From an uncultured Campylobacterota bacterium (lineage in GTDB: Bacteria > Campylobacterota > Campylobacteria > Campylobacterales > Sulfurovaceae): a stretch of 64,000 bases of DNA. Under the pieces are notes generated by a model. The model saw only the letters and a program-made list of their open reading frames with translations, had not been told where the DNA came from and did no database searches. The DNA is taken from assembly GCA_937141405.1 (NCBI GenBank), contig CAKZQQ010000005.1:62001-126000 (forward strand), in the 5' to 3' direction. This document shows, piece by piece, positions 37,344 to 45,497 of this stretch; the stretch's first letter is position 1, and each line of letters begins with the position of its first letter. A program made the translations under genes and the position numbers.

Positions 37344-38747
37344 CTAAAAATATGGAAGGATAAGTTCGTTCAAAAAGTAAAAGAGTGGCGTTAGGAGAAT
37401 AACTGCTAACAAAAAGAGGAGTGTGTATCTTGTATCAAACATATTTTTTATGGTTTCAAAGCCGATCTCTTTGAGTGTACCGGCAAAAAGCACCCATCCG
37501 CCGATACTACCCGCAAGTGCTAAGCCACTTGCCCCCATGGGTTTGATGAGCGCCAAAGAGGCTAGGATATTGATAAGAAGCGAGTAGGTCGCTATCTTGG
37601 CAGCCTTTGCTTGTTTGTGTGAAGCATAGAGGACAAGTGAGAAGAGCTTCGCGAGTCCAAAAGGAATGAGTCCAGCAAGGTACATAAAAAGCACAGAGGT
37701 GGTTTGTGTAGTCTCAAAGGCGCCAAACTTACCACGCTCAAAGATGATTTTGATGATAAGCTCTCCAAAGATGATTCCGCCTATCGTCGAGATACCAAGC
37801 AAAAAGAGTAAAAGCCAAAAAGCTTTTTTGAGATTTCGCTCCATTGCATCATTTTTACCGTTTTTTATGGCTTTTGATATGCTTGGAAAAAGTGCCGTTG
37901 CAGTTGCGATGGCAAAAAGTGCTAGCGGGAGCTGAAATATCCTATTGGCATAAAAAAGATAGGAGATAGAGCCCGTCATAAGAAATGAAGCTAAGAGCGT
38001 ATCTAAAAATGCATTTATTTGTGGTGTTGAGTTGCCCCACATGGCAGGCAGAAAGAGTTTGTTAAATTTCTTTGTATCTCTACTTACATCTTTTTTTCCA
38101 AGATATTTAAAACCGCCGAAAAATACTTTGTGCATCTTCATGGTCGATATCGCCCAGATGTGCGTTATGACTTGCAAGAGCCCCCCGATGACAACAGCGA
38201 TACTCAAAGCATACGCAACAACCTTTGGATCATCATGCATAAACAACCAAAGTGCAGCTACCATCGCGATATTGAGCAGTGATGTTGAGATGGCTGTGAC
38301 TGCAAAATACTCTTTGTATTGGAGGAGGGTTGCAAGGAATGTGACGATAAAGATGAGGTCAAGATACCAAAAATTTATAGCCGTAAGTGGTGCAGCCAAC
38401 GCTATAGTCTCACTATCCCAACCAAATGCCATGAGCTTTGTTAGCACTTCCGGAAAGAGCGAGACGATAAGTGAGATGATGACTAAAAAGAGCAAAAATC
38501 GCAAAAATATAGCAGCACCAAAAACCCCTTTTTGTTTTGAGGCGATAAAAGAGGGCATAAAACTTTGTGTAAAAGCTCCCTCGGCAAATATACGCCGAAA
38601 GAGGTTAGGTATCTTGAAGGCCACGAAAAATATATCACTATATATCGATGCACCTAAGGCTGAAGCCATAAATACATCCCTAAATAACCCCGTAATCCGT
38701 GAGGTGAGTATGCCAAAACTGTTTGTGAGTATCGCTTGTATTCGCAT
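37344..38747 (-). CDS. murJ: Lipid II flippase MurJ
   Basis: Flips undecaprenyl-linked peptidoglycan precursor across the inner membrane. The 467-residue multi-pass protein shows the MurJ/MviN N terminus (SFGILTSRITGLFRD), the FRRIFAEGAFTQSFMPSF loop and about fourteen hydrophobic helices. GKFGAFETTQT and similar loops between helices are also family-typical. It lies upstream of cysS on the same strand with a 61-base gap containing a separate promoter. A long ORF on the opposite strand is only a shadow. Confidence 0.93.
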   Translation of the reverse strand: MRIQAILTNSFGILTSRITGLFRDVFMASALGASIYSDIFFVAFKIPNLFRRIFAEGAFTQSFMPSFIASKQKGVFGAAIFLRFLLFLVIISLIVSLFPEVLTKLMAFGWDSETIALAAPLTAINFWYLDLIFIVTFLATLLQYKEYFAVTAISTSLLNIAMVAALWLFMHDDPKVVAYALSIAVVIGGLLQVITHIWAISTMKMHKVFFGGFKYLGKKDVSRDTKKFNKLFLPAMWGNSTPQINAFLDTLLASFLMTGSISYLFYANRIFQLPLALFAIATATALFPSISKAIKNGKNDAMERNLKKAFWLLLFLLGISTIGGIIFGELIIKIIFERGKFGAFETTQTTSVLFMYLAGLIPFGLAKLFSLVLYASHKQAKAAKIATYSLLINILASLALIKPMGASGLALAGSIGGWVLFAGTLKEIGFETIKNMFDTRYTLLFLLAVILLTPLFYFLNELILPYF

Positions 38748-38774
38748 GGTGCTCTTTTTGAAAAACTTGGGGGT

Positions 38775-38780
38775 ATTTTA
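38775..38780 (-). promoter_or_regulatory. Candidate -10 box for murJ
   Basis: TAAAAT on the minus strand 27 bases before the murJ ATG. It lies outside the repeat cluster that begins about 50 bases further out. Confidence 0.35.
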
Positions 38781-38828
38781 GCGTAAGTTTGCTATGAGGC
38801 TTATTTTGTTATTCAATATCATTTTGCT

Positions 38829-38864
38829 TGTCATTGCGAGAAGCTTTAGCTTCGTGGCAATCCA
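38829..38864. repeat. Palindromic element A, copy 1
   Basis: Begins TGTCATTGCGAGAAGC, then TTTA, then GCTTCGTGGCAATCCA. GAAGC/GCTTC and ATTGC/GCAAT pair to form a bulged hairpin. The sequence resembles a dispersed palindromic family that I recall from many unrelated bacterial genomes. A degenerate second copy lies 180 bases downstream. Confidence 0.7.
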
Positions 38865-38885
38865 TATTCTATAAAGTAAACAAAT

Positions 38886-38972
38886 CCGTTCATGGTGAGC
38901 TTGTCGAACCATTATCTTCAATATCCATTACCCTTCGATAGTTCGTCAAGCTCACTTACTCAGGGCGAGCGG
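38886..38972. repeat. Palindromic element B
   Basis: Arms GTGAGCTTGTCGAAC and, inverted, GTTCGTCAAGCTCAC pair over 15 bases with one mismatch, separated by a 40-base loop region; the outer ends start CCGTTC and end GAGCGG. The motif resembles a very widespread interspersed repeat whose false translation gives peptides such as MVSLSNH. Confidence 0.7.
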
Positions 38973-39009
38973 AAAGATTACTATAGATAAAATACAAAGT
39001 CACGGTCGG

Positions 39010-39047
39010 CATATTGCGAGAAGCTTTGTCTTTGTAGCTCCATATCA
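39010..39047. repeat. Palindromic element A, degenerate copy 2
   Basis: Direct partial repeat of element A: ATTGCGAGAAGCTTT is identical, the second half has drifted (TTTGTAGCTCCATATCATC against TTCGTGGCAATCCATATTC). The hairpin arms are partly lost, suggesting an older insertion. Confidence 0.6.
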
Positions 39048-39057
39048 TCAAATAACT

Positions 39058-39146
39058 GTCATGCGAGCATCCTTGTAAAGCAGGCATATCCGCGGCGGTA
39101 CAGATAGCAAGCAGGGATATGCCGCCCGCGACTTTGTGAGCATGAC
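39058..39146. repeat. Palindromic element C
   Basis: The ends are the perfect inverted pair GTCATGC and GCATGAC. Inside, GCATATCC (39084-39091) pairs with GGATATGC (39115-39122), and flanking GC-rich blocks are also roughly inverted. An 89-base element with nested stems. Confidence 0.65.
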
Positions 39147-39155
39147 GCTTTTACT

Positions 39156-39174
39156 CCACTTTTCTAAAAAGTGG
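39156..39174. repeat. Perfect hairpin D
   Basis: CCACTTTT-CTA-AAAAGTGG, eight perfect pairs with a three-base loop. It could fold in RNA from either strand, but no T-run follows immediately. Confidence 0.6.
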
Positions 39175-39200
39175 AAAGAAGAAAATAAGAAATCTTTATA

Positions 39201-39225
39201 ACTTTTCTTTTTAGTAAAGAAAAGT
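39201..39225. repeat. Perfect hairpin E
   Basis: ACTTTTCTTT-TTAGT-AAAGAAAAGT, ten perfect pairs with a five-base loop. It lies 26 bases after hairpin D and just before element F, and the three may be parts of one unit. Confidence 0.6.
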
Positions 39226-39239
39226 AAGAAAAGAAAATC

Positions 39240-39325
39240 GTCGTTTCACAATTGTGCGGGTGTTGCTCAACGCTCGGGCTTCGCAGTGCTCGCATTCACA
39301 ACTGCACAAGAAGTGTGAAAACGAC
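39240..39325. repeat. Palindromic element F
   Basis: Outer arms GTCGTTTCACA and TGTGAAAACGAC differ by one extra base. Inner arms TTGTGC/GCACAA and GTTG/CAAC continue the stem, giving an 86-base imperfect palindrome with a GC-rich centre. Confidence 0.65.
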
Positions 39326-39417
39326 AGAGAAGCTGATTTATAGTTTAATTTAAAATATTTTAATACATGGAAGCCAAAAATTCCACTCGCTTAAAGAGCA
39401 ATTTAGGAGCTTTTTTG

Positions 39418-39423
39418 TAAAAT
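39418..39423 (+). promoter_or_regulatory. Candidate -10 box for atpB
   Basis: TAAAAT 31 bases before the atpB ATG. Downstream, ACGAC (39424-39428) and GTCGT (39447-39451) could form a weak stem enclosing the GAGGG ribosome site. Confidence 0.35.
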
Positions 39424-39454
39424 ACGACAAAATCAATAATATGAGGGTCGTTTT

Positions 39455-40162
39455 ATGGAAGGTGTATATACCTATTTTGGTGTCATATTTGGTCACGAAG
39501 GAAGTGGTTTGATGATGGCGCATGTTACGCTAGTTGCTATCATCATGCTAGTTTTAGCAAGAGCAGCAACAAAAAATATGCAAGCCGTGCCAAGCGGTAA
39601 TCAAAATGTTATGGAAGCTTATCTTGGTGGTGTTATCGCCATGGGAAAAGATGTTATAGGCGAAGAGAATGCTAGAAAGTATCTTCCGCTTGTAGCAACT
39701 ATCGGATTATTTGTATTTTTCTCTAACCTTATCGGCATCATCCCCGGGTTTGAAGCACCAACAGCCAATATCAATATTACTTTGACGCTGGCACTTTTAG
39801 TGTTTGTCTATTATCATATCGAAGGTGTACGGGCACAAGGTTTTTTAAAATATCTTGGTTCATTCGTTCACCTTGGTGAGATGAACCCGTTCCTCAAAGC
39901 CGGGCTTACAGCGTTTATGTATCCTATCGAGATCGTATCACATATCTCAAGAATTATCTCGCTCTCTTTCCGTCTTTTTGGGAACATCAAAGGGGATGAT
40001 CTCTTCTTGTGGGTTCTTTTGATGCTTGCTCCTTGGGCAGTCGTGCCACTTTCCGGATATGTTCTTCTTACTTTTGGTGCGATACTTCAAAGCTTCATAT
40101 TTATGATTCTTACCTATGTGTACCTTGCAGGAGCTGTTGTCGTAAGTGAAGATCATCACTAA
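39455..40162 (+). CDS. atpB: ATP synthase F0 subunit a
   Basis: Membrane subunit forming the proton half-channels of F1F0 ATP synthase. The 235-residue protein has about five or six helices and the critical arginine region, SRIISLSFRLFGNIKGDDL, near the C-terminal half. It is the only ATP synthase gene here; the others must be elsewhere, as is usual in Campylobacterota. GAGGG lies 7 bases before ATG. The thiE-like gene follows after 5 bases. Confidence 0.95.
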   Translation: MEGVYTYFGVIFGHEGSGLMMAHVTLVAIIMLVLARAATKNMQAVPSGNQNVMEAYLGGVIAMGKDVIGEENARKYLPLVATIGLFVFFSNLIGIIPGFEAPTANINITLTLALLVFVYYHIEGVRAQGFLKYLGSFVHLGEMNPFLKAGLTAFMYPIEIVSHISRIISLSFRLFGNIKGDDLFLWVLLMLAPWAVVPLSGYVLLTFGAILQSFIFMILTYVYLAGAVVVSEDHH

Positions 40163-40167
40163 GAGCG

Positions 40168-40710
40168 ATGCTAGCGTACGCTATTAGCGATCCTTCCACC
40201 CTTTCATTTGAACACCTAAGTGAGGATCTTAAAAGATTCTCGCGTCTTGCCTCTATGATCGTTTATCGTGATCGATTAACCCCCAACTATAATGATAATG
40301 CCAAACTCTTTTTAGAGACCACCAAGCATTTTGATTTTGATAAAGTTTTACTTCATGGTGATGTGGAGCTTGCTTGTAGGCTTAAAGCTGATGGAGTGCA
40401 TCTAAGAAGCGATCAATTCGAGCTTGTGGCAAAGGCAAAAAGTTGTGGGCTGTTTACAGTAGCGAGTGCGCACTCTTTAGAGGAGTTGCTTGATCTGCAA
40501 GAAAGAGGCGCCGATATGGCAACACTAAGTCCTATCTTTGCGACTCCCAACAAGGGCAAGCCCCTTGGAGTCAATATCCTTAAAGCGCTCAAAGCAGAGC
40601 TTGATATGCCTATTATAGCACTTGGCGGTATATTGGGAGATACGCAGATACAATCGTGTAAAACAGCGGGATTTGCGGGATTTGCCTCTATCCGCTATTT
40701 TGCTAGATAA
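40168..40710 (+). CDS. Thiamine phosphate synthase/TenI family protein
   Basis: TIM-barrel protein of 180 residues, shorter than usual ThiE (about 205-215). Seen: LLHGDVELACRLKADGVHLRSDQ, ASAHSLEEL, LSPIFATPNKGKPLGV and ALGGI, which correspond to phosphate-binding and active-site segments of ThiE/TenI. The first beta-alpha segment looks diverged (YAISDPSTL). It may be a thiamine phosphate synthase or a TenI-like aromatase. The last 8 bases overlap the convergent DUF445 gene. Confidence 0.78.
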   Translation: MLAYAISDPSTLSFEHLSEDLKRFSRLASMIVYRDRLTPNYNDNAKLFLETTKHFDFDKVLLHGDVELACRLKADGVHLRSDQFELVAKAKSCGLFTVASAHSLEELLDLQERGADMATLSPIFATPNKGKPLGVNILKALKAELDMPIIALGGILGDTQIQSCKTAGFAGFASIRYFAR

Positions 40711-41407
40711 AAAGTGATACGCTAAGTCCTATCACGCCTCCAAAAAGACCTCCCCAAATTACAAGCCAACCTAGATGCTCTTTGATAATCGACTCTACAA
40801 TCTCTTTTACCATTTGAGGTGTGAGCTCTTCTAGTCTCTCTGTGACGATTGTCTCTATGGAGTTTAAGATATCTTCTTGTAGTAAGTTAGAGTTAAGCTC
40901 ATTCTCAATCATCTTTTTAAAAGACTCCGATGTTGTTATCTTGATGAGAGCACTTCTTAGCTTCTCTTCAAAAGGTTTTTGAAATGAATCAAGTGCACTC
41001 TCACCGCCAAACATTCCAAGGAGCGATCCAAACTTTGACTCCATGATAGTGGTCTTAAGGCTCTCAAATGCAATTTTGAGGTCAACTTTGGTGATGATAG
41101 AGGCAAAATCGATATCTTGATTTTCCTTTTGTAGAAACCTACTTATATTCTCTTTGGAGAAAAATTGCTCCATAATCATCGATTTGATAGAGTTTTTAAA
41201 AGCTCCAAAATTTTTCTCTATCACCCCCGAGCCGTAAAGTAGAGGTACTTTATGAAATATCATATAGATAGCAAGCGAGTTTGTGATAGCGCCTGAGAGT
41301 GCATAAAGTCCGACATTGAGTGTGTGCTTACCTATAGGATGCGGCAAGAAAAAAGAGAGAATGATGATAAAGATAGTTGTTAGATTGGTCATCAATGTTT
41401 TTGACAT
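40703..41407 (-). CDS. DUF445 family membrane protein
   Basis: A 234-residue protein with N-terminal hydrophobic segments (about 8-25 and 30-50), a long helical middle and a C-terminal membrane segment (about 213-232). The opening HTLNVGLYALSGAITNSLAIYMIFHKVPLLYGSG matches the DUF445 pattern (split here: GAITNSLAIYMIFHKVP). Members are envelope proteins of unknown role. It has its own TATAAT box 24 bases upstream on the minus strand. I cannot say what it does. Confidence 0.78.
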   Translation of the reverse strand: MSKTLMTNLTTIFIIILSFFLPHPIGKHTLNVGLYALSGAITNSLAIYMIFHKVPLLYGSGVIEKNFGAFKNSIKSMIMEQFFSKENISRFLQKENQDIDFASIITKVDLKIAFESLKTTIMESKFGSLLGMFGGESALDSFQKPFEEKLRSALIKITTSESFKKMIENELNSNLLQEDILNSIETIVTERLEELTPQMVKEIVESIIKEHLGWLVIWGGLFGGVIGLSVSLFI

Positions 41408-41430
41408 GGCACACTCTTCTATTTTTTGTT

Positions 41431-41436
41431 ATTATA
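41431..41436 (-). promoter_or_regulatory. Candidate -10 box for DUF445 gene
   Basis: TATAAT on the minus strand, 23 bases before the DUF445 start and after the stop of the upstream lipoprotein gene. Confidence 0.4.
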
Positions 41437-41449
41437 TAGTAATTGAGCG

Positions 41450-41908
41450 TTATTTATACTCAAATTCACCCTGGAAAAGACCATATTCGGGCTGAAATTG
41501 CACCACAAAACCATTTGGATAGTAGATGATAGCATTGAAAGATTTTGAGAAGTTAAAACATCCATTTGGTTTATCGGAATCTACAAGAGTATACTTATCT
41601 TCTCTCAAATCGTAGGTATCACTACATGTGGCATCTGGGATAGTGTTATCGTGTTCTTGCAGATACTCATCTAGCGCTTGACATTCTATCGCAAGTTCTT
41701 CCGGTGAGAGTGCATTGTGGTTGTATGGAACCTCTTCACATGAGCGGGGTTTATAGATAATTGTCAATGTTTTTGTATCGAACACGGCATCTGCTTCGGA
41801 AATATTAACTGCCATATGTGATTCATAGATATCACCATGAGCATGTTTTTGTTTTTCGTTACATCCTGTAAATATAAATATCGACACCAAGATAAAGATT
41901 TTTTTCAT
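41450..41908 (-). CDS. Predicted lipoprotein, unknown function
   Basis: A 152-residue protein with a basic-hydrophobic start and a lipobox-like end, FTGC with Cys16 as the probable lipidated residue. After that it is rich in His and acidic residues (KQKHAHGD) and contains several cysteines (RSCEE, IECQ, ATCSD, GCFNF) that could form disulfides in the periplasm. No family is recognised. It overlaps the preceding small membrane-protein gene by 4 bases, so they are probably expressed together. Confidence 0.65.
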   Translation of the reverse strand: MKKIFILVSIFIFTGCNEKQKHAHGDIYESHMAVNISEADAVFDTKTLTIIYKPRSCEEVPYNHNALSPEELAIECQALDEYLQEHDNTIPDATCSDTYDLREDKYTLVDSDKPNGCFNFSKSFNAIIYYPNGFVVQFQPEYGLFQGEFEYK

Positions 41909-42237
41909 AAAGTTTTCATTCCAAGATGTGTCATTTTCGTAGTCATATAGGCTAATCCGACTAAAAGCGTAATTGGTAGATGCAAATAGATATATATTTT
42001 CTTACGAGATTTGACATAGAGCCACGCAAAAAGTGCTAAACTTGTAGCAATCACAAGGGGTGTTTCTAAAAAAGCAAGTTTTAAAAATATCGCTCCAGGA
42101 TCCGATGAACATTTAATCTCTCCAACCGGAAAAACAAACCAAAATGCAGAGAGCCTCAGGGTGATTAGTGTGTAGAGTATGGTAAGGAAGATAAAAAGGA
42201 GTGCATATGCTACCGTTTTCACTATCTTTTTTGTCAA
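41905..42237 (-). CDS. Small membrane protein, unknown function
   Basis: A 110-residue protein with three hydrophobic helices (about 5-28, 46-65, 80-100). The TTG start at 42237 is chosen because AAGGAG lies 6 bases upstream; the longer frame from 42282 would add a non-hydrophobic stretch with no good site. The coupled downstream gene encodes a lipoprotein. No family is recognised. The loop between the first two helices has a Cys (GEIKCSSDPG). Confidence 0.55.
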   Translation of the reverse strand: MTKKIVKTVAYALLFIFLTILYTLITLRLSAFWFVFPVGEIKCSSDPGAIFLKLAFLETPLVIATSLALFAWLYVKSRKKIYIYLHLPITLLVGLAYMTTKMTHLGMKTL

Positions 42238-42268
42238 TATCGGCTCCTTGGTGTATTGAAATTTATAA

Positions 42269-42274
42269 AGTATA
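42269..42274 (-). promoter_or_regulatory. Candidate -10 box for membrane protein/lipoprotein pair
   Basis: TATACT preceded by TGC on the minus strand, about 31 bases before the TTG start. This position supports the short start at 42237 over the longer frame. Confidence 0.35.
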
Positions 42275-42334
42275 GCATACAATTTATAAGGAGTAATTTG
42301 CCGATAAAGCTATATGCTTTTAAACATCTTTGGA

Positions 42335-42340
42335 TATAAT
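42335..42340 (+). promoter_or_regulatory. Candidate -10 box for gatB
   Basis: TATAAT 49 bases before the gatB ATG in the 107-base gap. A ribosome site AAGGAAAA lies before the start. Confidence 0.4.
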
Positions 42341-42389
42341 TAAAAGACAAAAATAACAAAGATTTTCATCTTTATCTTCAAGGAAAAAA

Positions 42390-43823
42390 ATGCGATTTGA
42401 AACTGTTATCGGCTTAGAGGTGCATGTCCAATTAAACACTCAAACAAAGATATTTTGCTCATGTGCAACAAGTTTTGCCGAGAAGCAAAATACCAATACC
42501 TGTCCTGTATGCTTAGCGCTTCCCGGGGCTTTGCCTGTACTCAATCTCGAGGCTGTTAACAAAGCAATGTCGTTTGGGTATGCTGTGAATGCAGAGGTAA
42601 ATCAGAGATCGATTTTTAACCGTAAGAGTTATTTTTATCCTGATAGTCCATCAGGGTATCAGATATCGCAATTTGACATTCCTATCGTAGAGGGTGGTGA
42701 GTTGATTGTCAATCTAGAGGACGGCACAACCAAACGAATAGGTATCACAAGAGCCCACCTTGAAGCAGATGCAGGGAAAAATATGCACGAAGGCGCCATC
42801 TCAAAAGTCGATCTTAACCGTGCAGGTACACCGCTTCTTGAAATCGTAAGTGAGCCGGATATGCGCAGTATAGAAGAGGCTGTAGGCTATCTCAAGAAGT
42901 TGCATTCCATTGTAAGATATCTCGATATCAGTGATGCCAATATGCAAGAGGGTTCATTTCGATGTGACGTGAATGTCTCTATCAGGCCGGAAGGACAAGA
43001 GGAGTTTGGGACAAGAGTTGAGATAAAAAACATCAACTCATTTCGTTTTGTCGCAGCTGCCATCGAGTATGAGGTCACAAGACAGACAGAGGCGTATGAA
43101 GATGGTCTTTATAAGGAGGAAGTGTATCAAGAGACGAGACTTTGGGATGTTGCAAAAGGTGTAACAAAGAGTATGCGCGGGAAAGAAGATAGCGCAGATT
43201 ATAGGTATTTCCCCGATCCTGATCTCAGACCCGTGCTTGTTACACAAGCGATGATGGATGTCGCTAAAAAGATACCTGAATTGCCGGATCAAAAGGTGCA
43301 AAGGTATGTTGATGAGCTTGGGATTAAAAAAGATGACGCGCTCGTTATCACTTCGCAAAAAGAGATGGCATACTATTTTGAAGCGATGCTAGAACATAAA
43401 ATCACACCGAAAAATGGGGTAACTTGGTTGACCTCTGAGCTTTTAGGTAGGCTCAATAAACTCTCTTTAAATATAGAGAACTCTCCTATAACGGCAGAGA
43501 CGCTTGCGCTTTTGATAGCAAAGATAGAGAGCGATGTCATTTCAGGCAAGGGTGCAAAAGATGTGCTTGATTTTATGTTTGAAAATGATGAGCGGGATAT
43601 TGATGCAATCATCGAAAAACTCGGTCTTGCACAGGTGAGTGATGATGGAGCGATTTTAGAGCTGATAGATGCTGTTTTGGCAGAAAATGAAGAGAAGGTA
43701 AATGAGTACAAAAGCGGGAAAGAAAAGCTTTTTGGTTTCTTTGTAGGAGCGTGTATGAAGCAAAGCAAGGGTTCAGCAAATCCTGCAAAGCTCAATGAGC
43801 TGCTCAAACAGAGATTGAGTTAA
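42390..43823 (+). CDS. gatB: Aspartyl/glutamyl-tRNA amidotransferase subunit B
   Basis: Kinase and tRNA-binding subunit of GatCAB, which converts Glu-tRNA-Gln (and/or Asp-tRNA-Asn) to the amidated form. The 477-residue protein starts with [12 protein letters not shown], has the zinc CxxC pairs (FCSCA and CPVC), the kinase signature [19 protein letters not shown] split over the ATP site, and a C-terminal YqeY-like tail. GatA and GatC are not in the window. The K+ channel gene begins 15 bases later. Confidence 0.96.
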   Translation: MRFETVIGLEVHVQLNTQTKIFCSCATSFAEKQNTNTCPVCLALPGALPVLNLEAVNKAMSFGYAVNAEVNQRSIFNRKSYFYPDSPSGYQISQFDIPIVEGGELIVNLEDGTTKRIGITRAHLEADAGKNMHEGAISKVDLNRAGTPLLEIVSEPDMRSIEEAVGYLKKLHSIVRYLDISDANMQEGSFRCDVNVSIRPEGQEEFGTRVEIKNINSFRFVAAAIEYEVTRQTEAYEDGLYKEEVYQETRLWDVAKGVTKSMRGKEDSADYRYFPDPDLRPVLVTQAMMDVAKKIPELPDQKVQRYVDELGIKKDDALVITSQKEMAYYFEAMLEHKITPKNGVTWLTSELLGRLNKLSLNIENSPITAETLALLIAKIESDVISGKGAKDVLDFMFENDERDIDAIIEKLGLAQVSDDGAILELIDAVLAENEEKVNEYKSGKEKLFGFFVGACMKQSKGSANPAKLNELLKQRLS

Positions 43824-43838
43824 AGGAAAAGAGCCCAT

Positions 43839-45497
43839 ATGATGCATCGATTCATACTAAGACTCTCTTATATGATCGATAGATCGACACGCTATCAAAA
43901 ATGCAAATCTTTTTTTAGATCACTGCTTTTAGATGTCAACTACCCCTATAAAAAATATTTTGATCGTTTTATGATCGTATTGATTTTCATCTCTATTGCG
44001 ATATTGATGTTGAGCAAATCAGGCAAATTGCCTACGTGGCTTATCGAGTTTGATCTTAAGGTTATAACGACTGTATTTATCTTGGAGTATCTTCTACGCA
44101 TTTGGGTCAATTTTGATATCCATAAGCATATTGTAGCACTGAGCAAAGAGAAGGATGCTTCATTGAGTGAGTACTACTTTAAGCCACTTAAAAAACAGCT
44201 TGCCTATCTCGTCTCTTTGCCTGCACTCATCGACCTTGTGGCGATCTTTCCAAAGTTTAGAATCGTAAGACTCCTTAAGCTTTATCACTATATGCATGGC
44301 ACCTCAAGCCTCTTCAAGGCACTCGCAAGTAAGCGATTTGAATTTATCTTTTTAGGTTATTTGCTTCTTGGGGTTACCTTCTCTTTGGGTACGGTTTTTT
44401 ATATCTTGGAGTATGGTATCAATGAGAAGATAGGAAGCTACTTAGATGCTATCTATTGGGCGCTCGTTACCATATCAACTGTAGGGTATGGTGATATATC
44501 ACCTGTGACCGACACGGGCAAAATCATTGCTATGTTTGGCATCGTTTTCGGTGTTGCGATGATCTCTTTTGTAACCTCCGTGATGGTTTCGGCATTCTCG
44601 GAGCGCTTTGATGAGTTACGCAATGTGGACAATGTTAATCTCGTCTCAAAGATGAATCGTGCCGTCATTATCAACGGTTATGGGCATTTGGGATTGAGTG
44701 TTGCTAGGAAGTTGAAAATAAGAGGCGAGTATGAGCCTGTAATTATCGAGAAGAGTGTCGAGAAGGTTTCAGAAGCTAGAAAAGATGGTTATAGAGCAAT
44801 ATGTGCAGATGGATCGAGTGCAAAGATCATCAAAGACCTCTATGGAGGCAAGAATATTGCTGCAATGTTGACACTCACAAGCTCTGACATTGATAATATC
44901 TATTTTATCTTGAATGCAAGGTCGGTTGAGTCGGATGCAGTCATCTTTGCTCGTATGAATGAAAATCATCTAAAAAGACAGTATATTGCTGCCGGAGTCA
45001 ATAGGATAGTTGAGCCTTATGAGGTGATTGATGCAAGGGCACTCAATCATATCAAGGCACACCATCAAGAGCATAAAAAAGGTATTATCTTCTTTGGGTA
45101 TACTCATAAGAGTAAGCATATGTGCCGTATCTTGAAAGATGAAGGCATAGCGTTGAGTCTTTATGAAACAGATACCGCGCGTTATGAAGAGGCAAAAAAT
45201 GATGGTTTTGAAGATGTGATTCAAGTAGACGTAAGCCAATATGATTATCTCGAACAGATTACAAAACTTAGAGGCTTTATGGTTGTATGCTCCATGCCGG
45301 AAGATGCACTCAATGTCTACTATACGATTTCACTTCGCTCGGGTGGCTTTAAAGATGAGATTGTGGTTCTTTCAGATAGCAAAGAGGATAATCGAAAATT
45401 AATCTTAGCAGGGGTGAGTAAAATCTTTGATATGTATGAAGAGAGTGCAGAGCGTTTTATAGAGCTCATAGAGACAAAAGGAGAGCAAATAGTATGA
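43839..45497 (+). CDS. Potassium channel with two RCK (TrkA-N) domains
   Basis: A 552-residue voltage-gated-like channel. Six membrane helices span about 40-245. The selectivity filter TVGYGD is at residues 214-219, followed by the inner helix. The cytoplasmic part has two Rossmann regulatory modules: one from about 270 (NGYGHLGLSVARKL) and a second from about 408 (IFFGYTHKSKHMC), in which the nucleotide loop is degenerate. RCK rings normally gate by Ca2+, NAD(H) or nucleotides. The next gene, gpsA, overlaps by 4 bases (ATGA). Confidence 0.85.
   Translation: MMHRFILRLSYMIDRSTRYQKCKSFFRSLLLDVNYPYKKYFDRFMIVLIFISIAILMLSKSGKLPTWLIEFDLKVITTVFILEYLLRIWVNFDIHKHIVALSKEKDASLSEYYFKPLKKQLAYLVSLPALIDLVAIFPKFRIVRLLKLYHYMHGTSSLFKALASKRFEFIFLGYLLLGVTFSLGTVFYILEYGINEKIGSYLDAIYWALVTISTVGYGDISPVTDTGKIIAMFGIVFGVAMISFVTSVMVSAFSERFDELRNVDNVNLVSKMNRAVIINGYGHLGLSVARKLKIRGEYEPVIIEKSVEKVSEARKDGYRAICADGSSAKIIKDLYGGKNIAAMLTLTSSDIDNIYFILNARSVESDAVIFARMNENHLKRQYIAAGVNRIVEPYEVIDARALNHIKAHHQEHKKGIIFFGYTHKSKHMCRILKDEGIALSLYETDTARYEEAKNDGFEDVIQVDVSQYDYLEQITKLRGFMVVCSMPEDALNVYYTISLRSGGFKDEIVVLSDSKEDNRKLILAGVSKIFDMYEESAERFIELIETKGEQIV

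Larger units (their letters stand above)
38748..39454. other. 707-base non-coding interval between divergent murJ and atpB
   Basis: The only stretch over 300 bases without a gene. About 500 bases of it (38829-39325) are occupied by a row of at least six palindromic elements listed separately, and the outer edges hold candidate promoters for murJ and atpB. No ORF, tRNA or known RNA fold was recognised. The elements are richer in GC than the flanks. No transposase or recombinase gene is near. Confidence 0.75.

Noticed and set aside
38032-38781. A 249-codon open frame on the plus strand opposite murJ
   Set aside because: It is fully antisense to murJ, which has a clear family signature. The frame's residues form no recognisable protein and the length follows from the codon bias of murJ.
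38748-39454. tRNA, small RNA gene or CRISPR array in the long gap
   Set aside because: No cloverleaf or TTCGA-type arm was recognised, and the repeats are not evenly spaced with unique spacers of constant length as CRISPR requires.
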